64,000 nt of DNA from Ectocarpus siliculosus (lineage: Eukaryota; Sar; Phaeophyceae; Ectocarpales; Ectocarpaceae), in contig FN648368.1 in the NCBI GenBank assembly GCA_000310025.1, positions 46,156 to 110,155 on the forward strand, given 5' to 3'. The translations under genes were made by a program, and so were the position numbers. Below, piece by piece: positions 46,579-58,455 of this stretch (the first letter of the stretch is position 1; every line of letters starts with the position of its first letter). Below the pieces are notes generated by a model that was not told where the DNA came from, did no database searches, and worked only from the letters and a program-made list of their open reading frames with translations.

Positions 46579-49500
46579 CCTCTCTCTCTCTCTCTCGTTG
46601 ATGCGTGTCCGTGTACACACGTGCTCCGTCCCGCAGAGCAAGATTCCGTTGGGTCTAGTTGTCCAGTCGATGGCGCTCGATATCGACGAGAAGGACGGGG
46701 GTCTCGACGTCGTCAACTTCGGAGCGCAGGTGCGGCGAGATTTCCCGGCATCTTTGTGACCTTGTCGATCGTAGAGCCTTGCGGGGGTGGGGGGGGACGG
46801 CAGAGAGTGCCTTCGGGTATATGTGGGTGGTGGGTGGGCACGATGGCGATATCTGTGGAGCCGCAGATTCTTCTCTCGTACTTCATGTCGTTCGTGCGTT
46901 TTTGTCGCAACCTTTTGTCAGTTTTTCTTCTTTCGATGTCTACAGCGTTCGCGAAATTAGCAAGGTTATGAGGAAATAGAACAGGGAGGGGGGACGCAGA
47001 CCGTATTCCCTGACCCTGACCCTAACCCAACTTCCCCGACTGTAATCTTTAAAACCAACATATGCTTACTTGGTAGAAAAACGAAAAACCGTACCAAGGC
47101 TACTGCCTCCAGCCCTGGTCTGCACACACCTCTGCCAGGGTTTTCGCTTGATTTCTTCACCTTCCTCCCATGGTACCATCATCGTCCTTCACCCAACTCC
47201 TGCTTGAACTCGTCCGCTTCAACCATAGGGCATCATGCGGTGCAAGCGGTGCCGCACGTACATCAACCCGTACGTGGGCTGGCTGAGCAACGGCCGCCAG
47301 TGGAGGTGTAACGTCTGCGGGATGGTCAACGACACCCCGCCTTCGTACCAATGTCACCTGGATCAGGATGGGCGCAGGTCGGACAGGGCGGAGCGCCCAG
47401 AGCTCGGCAAGGCCAGCGTGGAAATGGTAAGAATGCGTAGCGTAGATGCTGATACGCAACACCGAGAGATGCATCCGTTATGCTGTAGTACAGCCTTTGC
47501 ACCGTCTGACGGTTGTCGGTGGCTGATAAGTTGGTGTATCCATCTGGACAGACAGGCGTTTGGCATGGCGAACACTCCGCGCACTTCGGGTGTCCACAGT
47601 CCCGAGTGCTTGCCACCCTTAACCCTCCCTGCCATGGCCGGCAGGCCTCCCAGCAGCAGTCAGTTCGTCTCCCGTGCTCTTCTTGCTCTGTGGGCCTTGG
47701 AGTGTTTCTACCATGCTGAACAACTCCCAAAGGCGTTTTGTATGTTCTAGCTCTACATATATACCTCTCCATTCACACTCGTGTTTCTGCTATATTCTAT
47801 ATAGGCCAATCCCTTTTGGAAGCATCACAGAGGTCTCGCTCAACATTTCCTGTGTTTGCACGGAGTTTTCCATCGCCGGAGACCCTTCACCGCTTGTTGC
47901 CGCGTTCCCACCGCTGCTTGTGCCCGATCCCCCCCCCTCGCTACCGGCCTAACGTATCCAAGGTGGCGCCTTCGGAGTACATGGTGCGGCCGCCGCAGCC
48001 CCCGGTGTACATGTTCGTGATTGACGTGTCCCAGCCAGCAGTGGCGAGCGGCATGGTGCACGTTGCCGCGGAGACGATCAAGGCGTGTCTGGACAACCTT
48101 CCGGGGGAGGAACGCACCATGGTAGGTCGGTGTGGAAACCCATGGTCAGCCCATGTGGAAACCCCTAGCAAGTCGGCGTGGAAACCCATGGTATGTCGGT
48201 GTGGAATGTCGGTGTGGAAACCCATGGTCAGTCCATGTGGAAACCCCGCGGCAAAGCTTTGCTAGGTGTGGCCGAAAGCTCTTCGCGAAAAATAAACTTA
48301 AGCTCAATTTATTGCACAGGGCTGGCTAGGCCCGGTACTGAAGATATCCAAAATCTGAAGTAAGAAATCGAGCTCTGATTGGCCGAAGATCAGAGAAATG
48401 CAAAACAAGAAAAAACCCGGGTGGACTGTCTCATGCTCGGACAATCAATGCATCATAACTCGTTTGATGAAATGCCTTTCCCGCCCACAGAGCATTTTGT
48501 TTTCTTCTTTTTGATACGAGTATTTCCTTCTACATACCCACAACAGTCCTACGATGATTTTCAGCATGCCAGAAAAGTCCATGTCCTTTTTGTTTGAGAT
48601 TTCTTCTTTGCTCGTACGCGTATCGTGCGTTCTAGTTCTGCGTGCCCCCTCTAAATGCCGCATCCCCCGTGAAAATCACTCTCTTCTTCATGTTCATCAC
48701 CATCTTCTTTCCCTGCCCTACACACATGTGCGCAAATATATTCCAGGTGGGCTTCTGCACGTTCGACAGCAGCGTACACTTCTACAACCTCAAGTCCAAC
48801 CTGTCTCAGCCCCAGATGCTGGTGGTGCCCGACCTCGACGAGCCCTTCCTGCCGGTGCCTGACGACCTCTTGGTCAACCTTAGCGAGAGCCGCAGCGTGG
48901 TGGACACTCTTCTCGACAACCTCGCGCAGGTGAGCAGCCGGCCGAACGACGGAAGAACACATTATTGCGAAGAATACCCCCCGAAATTGTTTTTAGATTT
49001 TCAGCCCCCCCCCCAAAAAAAAAAATGTAACGTTGTACCGTTTCGCCGCAACGGAACCACACGCGATCTTTGCCTGTAGCTTCCGGGGGGGGGGGGTCCG
49101 AAATGATGTGGTGTCCTTTGCCGCCATGATCTACGATGATGGTTGCAACCGTTTGTTGTTTCGTGGGCATGGAACAATTGTGTTTCTTGCTGACGAGCTC
49201 CTAGTCTCAATTTCGCAAATCGTCATGTTGTGTTGTTGCAGTCATTGTGCGTTTTTGTATTTTCCCTGCCCAGTGAAGAAGCGTTCGTCTCAAACGACGG
49301 AAGAGGTGGTTGCGCCGGTACATGCCCTTGTGCTTGCTCGGAAACTGCAGTCGGTAGACGCATACCTTTGGCGGTACGAAAAGTATCAAACCTATCGAAC
49401 AACTCACGGATGAAATACGGCATCTTTGTATTGTTTCCGTCTTGTTTGTTTTTTTAGCGCGGAGCGCTCTCCGACTTGCGATACCCGGCATCGGGCTACT

Positions 49501-51655
49501 CTTCCCCGACATTTTCTCCTTGTCTCTTCCCTCTCGACGCTTTCTTTTTGTGTGTGTCTTGTCATTTTCAGATGCACTCCCAGACTAGAGATGTGCAGTG
49601 CTGCCTTGGGCCAGCACTGACTGCCGCGGGCAAGGTCATGGGCCACGTGGGCGGGAAGATGGCCGTGATGTGCGCAAGCCTTCCTTCCACGGGCGAGGCA
49701 GCGCTGAAGCACAGGGAGAACCCGAGAGCGTTGGGGACCGATCGCGAGCACCTGTTGCTCAAGGCGGAAAATCCGTGGTACCAGGTGAATAACAGCTGCT
49801 CTTCTTCGTGTGTGTGTGTCTTTATTGTTAGCATCGACCGCGCTAACCGGCTGACCAATGAAAAGACGTCAGTCTTAGTGCGGTTGACAACATAAAAACG
49901 CTTTTAAGTGCCATTAACTAGGTGTGTGTGTTTTTTTTTTTCGCAGTGGATTGTTGGAGTTTGGCCGTAGTGCCCGGGACATTTTCTGGCGATCACTCTC
50001 GTCGCGGCTTCCCGGTGACAACTTGAACATCCCCGGGCCTAAGGGATACCACGTTTCATGGCCCGGGTTGTGTAATCCACTATCTCAAGCCCACCGCACA
50101 CTCGAAGTATAATAGTACGAATCCTGCTGCCCCGCCCTGTGTTGTCGTCGTTGTTGCAGAATAAAGCGGTGGAGTTTAGCAAGCTTCAGATCTGCGTGGA
50201 CCTGTTCCTGTTCAGCTCGGGCTACTCGGACGTGGCCACCCTGGTCAACCTGCCCAAGTTCACCGCTGGCCAGCTCTTCTACTATCCGGTGAGATGAGAG
50301 ATGAGAGTGAGAACTCATGGTCAGAGGCCGAAGACGCGTCGCGTTGTTGTAGTCGAAATGCGTTTCGCTTGCCCCTAATTTGCTTAGAAAATGGTCCCTC
50401 CGAAGTATCACGCACAAGAAGCGACACGGCCAACATTCGCCATGGCTGAAAAAGCGCCACAATCATTTCGAAACTTGGAAAATATCCGTAGCCACAACCG
50501 AGGTTGTAGTTTTCGGAAAAGCGAAAGTTTGGAAATTTGGAAGTTAAATGTGGCCGTGTCCAACATCCCTACGGGAGCCCTATTGGCAGACAGAATCGGC
50601 ACTACTTATGTTCGGCAGGTAATGCTCATGAGGCAAGCCCGAACCAACCACCCTTTCGTTCCCGCTCCCGCTCTCACACAAAATATGCCAAAACAAGGGG
50701 GGGAGATGCGACTCGTACGGGATATGAAAGGTACCGTTGGAGTAGGCAAAATGGGTGACCGGTATGTAGCGTGGGCGTTTCCCCCGGGGTTGTCTATCGG
50801 GCATGGCTGTGGTGCATGCCGCCTTCAGCCCCTACGGGTCTAGGCCGCACGGCACTGCTTCGGCGCTTCCACCGGCTTAATTATTCCTCGGCACTACTTG
50901 CAGCTGTGTCTCCCTCCCCCCCAAACCACCGAACCTTGCTTATATGAGCACTATTTTCTCACTGTCTCCGCCAACCATTACCAATGAGCCTGCTTTGCAC
51001 GAATCCCCCTCCGCCCCTTCTCCCCTGTACCCACCCCCGACTCCACCACCAACGCGCCAGGCGTTCAACGCCCAGAGCGATGGGGTAAAGTTTAACGCGG
51101 AGCTCACCCGGGTGTTGACGAGAGCGACGGCTTTCGAGGCCGTGATGCGCGTGCGGGCGACGCGAGGCCTGCGCATCACGAACTTCTACGGGAACTACTT
51201 CATCCGCGGAACCGACCTGCTGGCGCTGCCGAACTGCACCCCGGACAGCGTGTTCGCGGTGGAGTTCGGGTACGACGAGCAGCTGCTGACGGCGTCGGTG
51301 GTCTCGGTGCAGGTGGGTCGGGGGCGCCGTGGGGTGGAGGGGGGTGGGGTCCTTGTGTAGCGTGTTCGCGGCGTTCGACGAGCAGCTGTTGATGGCTTCG
51401 GTTGTCTTGGTGTTGGTGAGAAGGGGGGGGGGTTCTCGCTGTGTAGGTAGGGTGTAGGGTTTGATGGGGGTGTCGTGGCGAGGGGGGGGGGGGGTAGACG
51501 GACAGGTGGTGGGAGAGAGGGAGATGGAAACTGGAATGTTCGCGGTCTAAAAGACAAATCTGCTGAAAATCCAACCGGTCGGATAGAGGTACGGCTGCTA
51601 TTTTAAAAGCATCTTTGGGCTGTCATCCATCGCAGTGAGAAAAAGAGAGAGAAAG

Positions 51656-51698
<43 letters not shown>

Positions 51699-53270
51699 CG
51701 TATGACAGGAAGTCAAGAGAGTTGCGGTTCCTGCTTGCTCGTTGTACCAGGTATGCCAGGTATGTGGCAAGGCTTGATGGTTCTTTTTTGACGCGATTGT
51801 TTCCCTCACTGACGACACTTTCACAACAAAACGAAACCCGATCTATTTCGAAGGACCTACGTGTACCAGGTACAAACTACCAGCGAATCATCAAGCGGGT
51901 AAAACCTGGTTAGAAAGCAAGGATGCCGTATATTTGACGCTCGGCCTCCTTCCCTTGCTCTGGTCAACTCGTGGTGTCATTTTACTTCGATTATCCCCCA
52001 AGGCGGCGTTGCTGTACACCACCTCCTGCGGAGAGCGGCGCATTCGGGTGCACAACCTGGCGATCCCGGTGGAGACGGTGGTCCAGAACGTGTTCGACAG
52101 CGTCAGCATCGATGTCTTGTGCAACATTCTTGCCAAGCAGGCGCTCGAGGTTGGTGCATTAACTCGAGGGTTCGTCTCATTTTGTTGGCTTATTTAATAG
52201 GCACGAGAGAGCACATAGTATGTACTTTGTCGCGCTTAAGGTTGTTTCGAGTTGGGGGCACATACAGTAACTAGATGCTGTGAACGGTGAGGTGGTTTGG
52301 TACTCATCCACTCTTTGAGAGAGTTTTGAGGCGGACGCAGGTCGAGGTATGTAGGATTTCGAGATTATTTCTTGAACCAGAGGAAATACCGAAAGGTCTA
52401 CTGCTGTAGCTATTTTACAGGGCGGACAAGAAGCACACTTTGTAGGAAGAAGAGATAGAGATGACAGGGAGTCGATAGAGTTCTTTACGCTTCACTCTCC
52501 TTGCCAAGTGCCCGCGATCATGCTGGTCTTGATCACACAAGTCAGGAACATATCCCGGTCGAAGCTGTCAGTAACCAACCCGAAGATTCACGAATCCTGA
52601 ACTTCTAAATCTGGCCTCTTTGGAGAAACATCTGATCCTATTGTCGAAGTTGTCTCTTATACTACGCGGCGGGACACGCTTATTTTTGTTTTTTGTCCTC
52701 GTGCCATAATAACACGTGTGTGCGTTTGTTGTGGGTTAAAGGTGTCCCTCAAGAGCGGATTGGACAGCGCCCGCTCGAAGATCCAGCAGACCTGTGTGGA
52801 CATCATCCGCGCCAGCCGCGGTGGGGGCTACGGGTCTAGCCCCTACATGGCTGCGGGCGCCCAGCAGCAGGTTCGTTGTCAGAGCGCAAATTTGTCGCTG
52901 CCGAAGAATGGCTTTTTGTCGTGTTAGTGTTGACGGCAGTTACGCTGTCTCGATAGGTACAGTCTGGCCAGATGCTGCCCCACGCGGAGCACCTCTTTTT
53001 GTTTGCATCAATTGGCGCTGTTTCGATAGTTGCATCAGGCAAGCCAGAGCACCTATGTATGCTTAATTGGCGACAGAGCGCGAATCAGAATGAGACCGAA
53101 TTTGTTGCTCCGCACATCCGTGCTCTGCTTGTCTTCCATTGCAGTTGCAACCTGAATCTTCATCCCGGACTATTATCTGTGGAAGCGACGAATAGTTTTT
53201 TGTTGTGTTTCTCTATGAAAAATACATGACGTGTTACTCACACATGTGTGTGAATAATTGCGATGGCCGG

Positions 53271-53301
<31 letters not shown>

Positions 53302-55122
53302 GGTGGTTAGCCGACCGCGATCTCCGAGGCGATTCAGCTGCTGCCGCTGTACAGCATGGCCCTCCAGAAGAACCTTGCCTTCCGCGGCGGGACCGATGTC
53401 CGCACGGACGAGCGGGCGAACGTCCAGTCGCAGCTGGCCAACATGCCGGTCGACCACAGCCGGTGCTTCACCTACCCCCGCATGTTCAGGTGGGTTTGCG
53501 GCCGGAGGACGGTGCGGCGTGTGACAGTTCAGTGTGCGTTTGTGAATTTGCATCGACGGCGCTACCCGGCTGACCAATGAAAAGACGGGACGTCAGTCTT
53601 GTTGAAGTGGGAGATTACCTTTTCTTTGTGCTGCTTTTTTTTTTTTCTCCACGATTGCCGGTTTCCCCCCCTCTTGCCCCGCCTTGTTGCTTGTTGTTGT
53701 TGTTGTCTTCATCGTCTTTGTTTCTGTGATGACCTCGGTACGCAGACCCAGCCCCGTCGTCATGAAAGTATCGAAAACTATCGTTGATATTTTAACAGAG
53801 TCATCACTTGGATGAAGAGAACACATGATTTCCGCCCATTGCTGCACACGGTACGAAGGAAACGCCCAAAGCCCTCAGAACCCGAACTGAAAATGTGCAA
53901 TCATCATCTATTCTCATGCGGCATGCTTCGAGAAAATTGTCTCTGACACCCTCCGCCTACTCTGCCTCCTCGCCCCTCGTGCGTGGATAAATCAGCCTGC
54001 ACGACATGGAGGAGGATGCGGGGCTACCGCGGCCGGACGGTCCGGAGGGAGACCTCACGCCCACGGCGGGCACGGACGACATCAAGCTCCCGGAAGTCAG
54101 CAACCTCTCGGCAGAAAGGTGGGGGCTTGTGCTGACACAGGGTGCCGGGGAATGCTGTACATGTTGTTATCGGGAATCGGAGGTTAGGGTGCAGAGGAAT
54201 GCCGCACATGTGCATGTTGGGAATGGGGGGATCGGGGCCATAGGATAATGCCGGGACAAAGTCGGCAGCCTCTCGGCACGAGGAGTGTATGATAGCAGCG
54301 TTTATTGTTTATTGGCCGCTCGTGGCGTTGGACAGTGCCGACGGTGGCTGAAGGAGTAAAGTACGTCCCCCCCTCAAATGTACCATCCCCGAAAGATTGC
54401 AACCTCTGTACAATACAGGGAGAACGCTGGATGTGATGATTTGACAGAGATCCTCCCTTGGTACATCCATCTGTAGCAATGGTCCAATTGGCGCGGACTC
54501 CTCCCGTAGTCACAGACGATCTAATCAACACGGGTGCTATTGTACCATACCGGTAGTTTTACAAGTAAGATGCCAAAGGACCTATCCCAAACAGTTCGGT
54601 AGCGTAAAACGGCACGTTGTTCGGTGTGTGTAATCTTTTCACACCGCGAACAAGATTATGAATGTCTAACTTGGTTGGCAAACAAAACCTCTTGGGTGGT
54701 GGTCTGCGCATTCTTGACTCGAACACAACAGAAGCAGCGTAGAGACATGCCTTGGCTGTCAGTGACATCACGGCTTGGAAGCGGTTTAATATAAGATGAA
54801 GTGACCTTTGGCGGTGACGCGATCTGGAACATCGTCCGAAATTTCTCAACAAGGTTCTGTGGCACCTCCTGAAAGGGCTGGGCTCGTGATTGGTGCGGCA
54901 CCGATTGTATAGGGTGTCACTTCACGCAAACCCTACGACACAAACTTCCTCGACCGCCACCACGACCCTCCTCTCTCATTGTGTGTGTTTGTATTTTTGT
55001 ATTTTTGTATTTTTCGTGGTTGTGGCTGTGGGATGGAATACAACCGGCCGTGTCTGTCTCTATGCCCATGGCGGTGTCGATCGAATGTAAGCAACTGAAC
55101 GACGATTGTAACGACGATGTCC

Positions 55123-55154
<32 letters not shown>

Positions 55155-56521
55155 GTACAGATTGTCGTCTGAGGGAGTGTTTCTGCTGGAGAACGGCGTG
55201 GAGCTGTTCCTGTGGGTGGGGAGGGCGGCCAACCCGGCGGTGGTGTCGGCGCTGTTTGGCGTACCTTCTCTGGAGGGCGTGGACCTCACCCGGTTGCAGC
55301 CTCAGGTGACGAGAGCAATGACGGTTGCGATGGCTGTCTCTCGTTGTTCAGCAGTCTCTGTTACACCTAGCCTCTGCCGAGCTTGAGCGTACTTTCTGTG
55401 GGGTGATTTTTTTTTTTTCGGTCGTTGACGGTGACGGGGCACGAAGGGTTTCCTCCTGGACTACACGTATCAGGAGCATCGCCTCGTTGTCCAAAACTAT
55501 TTTTCCTTGGCGTGCAGCCGGTCTTCAGACATGGCGTTCACTACTGCGGACGGCATTCCTCCAGCGGATTCTCCCTCTCCCACGCCGCTGGCGGATCGGA
55601 CGTGGTGTCATCAGCAGAAGTATTTCCCCTCGCCTCACACCATGGTCACCACTTGCTGTCGTGGGTATTGTGTGTTCGCTTTTTTTCCTGTTGCAGGAGG
55701 AGGGGAACGACTTGTGCCGCCGGGTGAACAGCGTCATCGCGGCGTTGCGGCAGGAGCGGATGACGTACTTGCAGGTGCCCGAGGGTGTTTGTTGATGATA
55801 ACGTTGACGTTGCCAACGAACTCGGTGTTAAGTTCGTGCCGTGCCGTTACTTGTAGGCACTCACTGGGTTGAAACATGAAGTGGTCCGGTGTTTTCGGCG
55901 ATGACATTTAAGCCAAAGATCATCGGCCACGTGAAAGAGAACAGGACATGCTGCATTTCGATCTTCAAGTACGCGTGGGTGGAATGGGTGTGATTTTACA
56001 ATGTAGTCCGGGAGGCGGGTATTGCACTCCTCCGAATTCGAGAGAACCGTGAACGTCGAACGTTCAGTTGCACGTACCTCAAGGGCTTACCGCGTTTGCT
56101 AGTTGAAGCTATTTCACCGCGATTTCCAACCTGGATGCATGCACTTCTCGCCACTAAATAGCGAGTCAAGTGTGGATTCCGTCGCTAGATACATGTACAC
56201 ATCTGTTGCCCTAACTTCATCGCCAAAGGGAACTTTTTCTTGGAGCTTCCGTTCTTGAGATTCCGGATCTTACGCATCTTCTTGTGCGAGCAAGCGTGTC
56301 GAAGTAGGCCTCCTAATTCATCGCGCCCTCTTTTCTCCATGTACCCTGTGTCCCGCGTTCGGCAGGTGACGGTGGTAGGGGAGGGCGACGGCCACAACGA
56401 ACGGCGCTTCTTTTGGCATCTCGTGGAGGACCGGGCGTCCTTCCCAGGCGGGTCGATGAACTACGCCGAGTACATGCAACACATCAACCGACAGAGCGTC
56501 GGCGGGATGGGCATGGGCTGA
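42066..56521 (+). CDS. SEC24: COPII coat subunit Sec24
   Basis: Cargo-selecting subunit of the Sec23/24 complex of COPII vesicles at ER exit sites. Exons: 42066-42197, 42594-~43050, (unresolved), 43677-43803, 44424-44531, 45959-46182, 46637-46729, 47229-47426, 47963-48121, 48747-48929, 49572-49784, 50160-50288, 51061-51312, 52003-52149, 52742-52870, 53311-53489, 53996-54118, 55161-55305, 55697-55774, 56366-56521. From 43677 on all phases agree. Length ~1080 aa, as expected. Order: Pro/Gly/Gln-rich N-terminus; a SKIPLGLVV segment; the zinc finger (CKRC...CNVC, 47241-47320); the trunk starting [36 protein letters not shown]; the beta-sandwich ([13 protein letters not shown]...[19 protein letters not shown]); the helical part ([11 protein letters not shown]); and a gelsolin-like domain ([16 protein letters not shown]). 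It ends ...[13 protein letters not shown] plus a short Gly/Met tail. An assembly gap sits in one intron. Exon limits between 42594 and 43677 are uncertain. The Sec24 isoform cannot be assigned. Confidence 0.95.
45285..45905. other. Assembly gap (N 45371-45470) with low-quality flanks
   Basis: One hundred Ns in a Sec24 intron, flanked by long homopolymer runs of G, T, A and C with almost no complex sequence from 45475 to 45902. This is the appearance of poor trace ends. ORFs of Gly, Lys, Pro and Phe runs on both strands here are artefacts. Readable sequence resumes at ~45905, ~54 bp before the next Sec24 exon. Confidence 0.75.
46530..46596 (+). repeat. (CT)n microsatellite
   Basis: About 65 bp of nearly pure CT in a Sec24 intron, ~40 bp upstream of the 46637 exon. 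Confidence 0.9.
48119..48255 (+). repeat. Minisatellite beginning at a Sec24 splice donor
   Basis: GTGTGGAAACCCATGGT and CATGTGGAAACCCC alternate over ~130 bp (five TGGAAACCC occurrences). The sequence across the exon end (ACCATG|GTAGGTCGGTGTGG, donor at 48122) is itself almost a unit, and CCCATGGTATGTCGGTGTGG recurs at ~48186. Confidence 0.65.
49831..49885 (+). repeat. Repeat D, copy 2
   Basis: CATCGACCGCGCTAACCGGCTGACCAATGAAAAGACGTCAGTCTT in a Sec24 intron, just after exon 49572-49784. Confidence 0.6.
51659..51697 (+). repeat. (GA)n microsatellite
   Basis: About 38 bp of pure GA in the Sec24 intron between exons 51061-51312 and 52003-52149. It is complementary to the (CT)n tract at 46530-46596 in the same transcript. 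Confidence 0.9.
53271..53300 (+). repeat. (TTG)n microsatellite next to a splice acceptor
   Basis: Ten TTG units ending 10 bp before the acceptor of Sec24 exon 53311-53489, taking the place of an ordinary pyrimidine tract. Confidence 0.85.
53548..53605 (+). repeat. Repeat D, copy 3
   Basis: CATCGACGGCGCTACCCGGCTGACCAATGAAAAGACGGGACGTCAGTCTTG in the intron after Sec24 exon 53311-53489. Same orientation as the other copies. Confidence 0.6.
55122..55154 (+). repeat. (GAT)n microsatellite next to a splice acceptor
   Basis: Eleven GAT units ending 6 bp before the acceptor (GGTACAG) of Sec24 exon 55161-55305. There is no pyrimidine tract between. Confidence 0.85.
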
Positions 56522-58455
56522 CGGCTGCGTGCGTGAGAGGTTAACGGCCGGAGGGCGGGAGAGAAGGAGAAGACTAGGGGGGTTGTTCAATAATATTTCG
56601 GATTTTGATGGTGTTGTCGCTTGGGATGTCGGTCTGCTTGCGGACTTGATCTTGCGGGATGTTTTCGTCAGTGGGTTGCTTTCGGTTGCAGCTGGAGGCG
56701 GGAGTTGGTGCAACTGGTGGGGAGAGAACGAGAGGTGTTTTTGGCACCGCTCAGCAATCGCTTGGGGAAGGTTGTACGTATCACGTATTTTATCTTGTCG
56801 CTTGTGTGCATACGCCCTGTTCTTCTTGCCCTTCTTTCCCCTTCCGCGTCTTTGCTATTTAGGCGGTCCTTTCATTTATTTATTTTCGTGTGCGTCGGTT
56901 GGGCCAGCCCTGGCGGTTATTTCAAGTGCTAAGATGGGGATCTTGGATGACGTCGATCATCATAGTTTGCGACTTGCATGTGGTATCGCGACGATGTCTA
57001 TACAGCTAGCTGTCGTTCGTGATGTAGACGATTGATACGGGTATCTTAGGTAGGAGTGAAGGAAGGCTTGAAGGCGATATTTTGAACTGGTTCGGGGAGG
57101 AAGCGTTGCTCCATACCGAGCGATGACGGCCACGGAAATTGTTCGTTTTCTCTATCTGTCGAATCCCGCACGCTGCGATATGACAGAGGCGCAAGCAGTT
57201 TTCGGATTGGCTACATGTAGGAAATTTTTGGTTGGCCCATTATCCTTGGACGGCGGCTGCAGGGGTCTCGGGGCATGTTGGAGTTGCCGGTGACACATTT
57301 GAGTCGAGTAATACAACGAAGTAGTGGCAGCAGCAGCAGCAAGTCGCCTCTCGGCAGACATTTGTTTTGGACAGCTGCAACGTGGTAGCATACAGCCCAG
57401 CGCGGGGAGTGCGTTGAGCTCGCCCCGACTGCAGGCTCGTCTTCTTGCTCGAGGCTGTTTTTTCGCTGCCTGTCGTGAGGACTCTGATTCGGTCTTTTGG
57501 CATGAAACGCCGTGGAGAAAGCGTGTGCTGAAACAATTTTTTGAATCACATTTGTTTTGACGCCAATAACGCATGAGGCGGTTTTTCGACTCTGGATGGA
57601 GTGTCCGCACGGGGCATGTGTATGGCTTTGCGAGGAGGGTTGTTTTGGATGGACAAGAAGATGATCCAGAGAGGCACCGAATTTGGGATGAGAACGGGGT
57701 GCTTGCTGTGTTTCCGAGCAACCGAAGAAACGCCGTGTTTAGTATCCCGACTTGCCTCCCTCACACGCGCGTGGGAGTTAAGCGCATTGAACGCGGGCTC
57801 CAAAGGTATGCTGACCGCAGAATGTTGGTGCATGTCACCATCTCAGCGTCGGAACGGCGGCAGGACACATCGTTCTATGGCAACGTATGTTTTGGGTTGC
57901 GCTCTTTGCACATGGACACTTCCCAAGCGGCTCCCAGGCGCATGTGGTACCCATTGAGCGATGCATTTCCAACCCGCACAAGCGTTTGACCCTTTTCACC
58001 GTCTTCACGTCATCCGGCTGCTCCTGGCTTCACATGCGCAACCCGCATGCACAATCTTGCTGATGATGATAGAGTGAACCTTTGAACCATGATGATGCAG
58101 TCAGCAGGTCTCGCCGCATGCATATCTGCCACGCCCTCCTTGGCGCTTGGCCCCGGCTGTCCCTACGCTGAGTACGACATCAGACTGCCACACTACTGCG
58201 GTCTGATCTCCGTTCGCGATCCTTTTAATGGCGTTGGGGGCGCAAAGACGCTGTGCAGTTGGGTGTGACTGTCGCTGCTTCCGGGGTCACACGCGGCGAG
58301 ATTAAAGCGGTCAGTTGGTCGGATGCGGCGAGATAAATGAAAAAAATTCACAGCAGAGCAGTTCCTTCCGCGTTTCATGAGCGAGATCTTTGGCATCCTA
58401 ACCCCGTAGAAGACTCGGACGAGAGCTTGGTCATAGCTTTAGATATGAGCAAGTC
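56522..58455. other. Region downstream of Sec24
   Basis: About 1.9 kb. A 138-codon plus-strand ORF (57573-57989) has no recognisable motif and overlaps long open frames on the other strand. Nothing else is supported. The Sec24 3' UTR should occupy the first part. Confidence 0.35.

Noticed and set aside
57573-57989. 138-codon plus-strand ORF downstream of Sec24
   Set aside because: It overlaps other open frames of similar length and shows no domain, no splice continuity and no repeat of known protein patterns.
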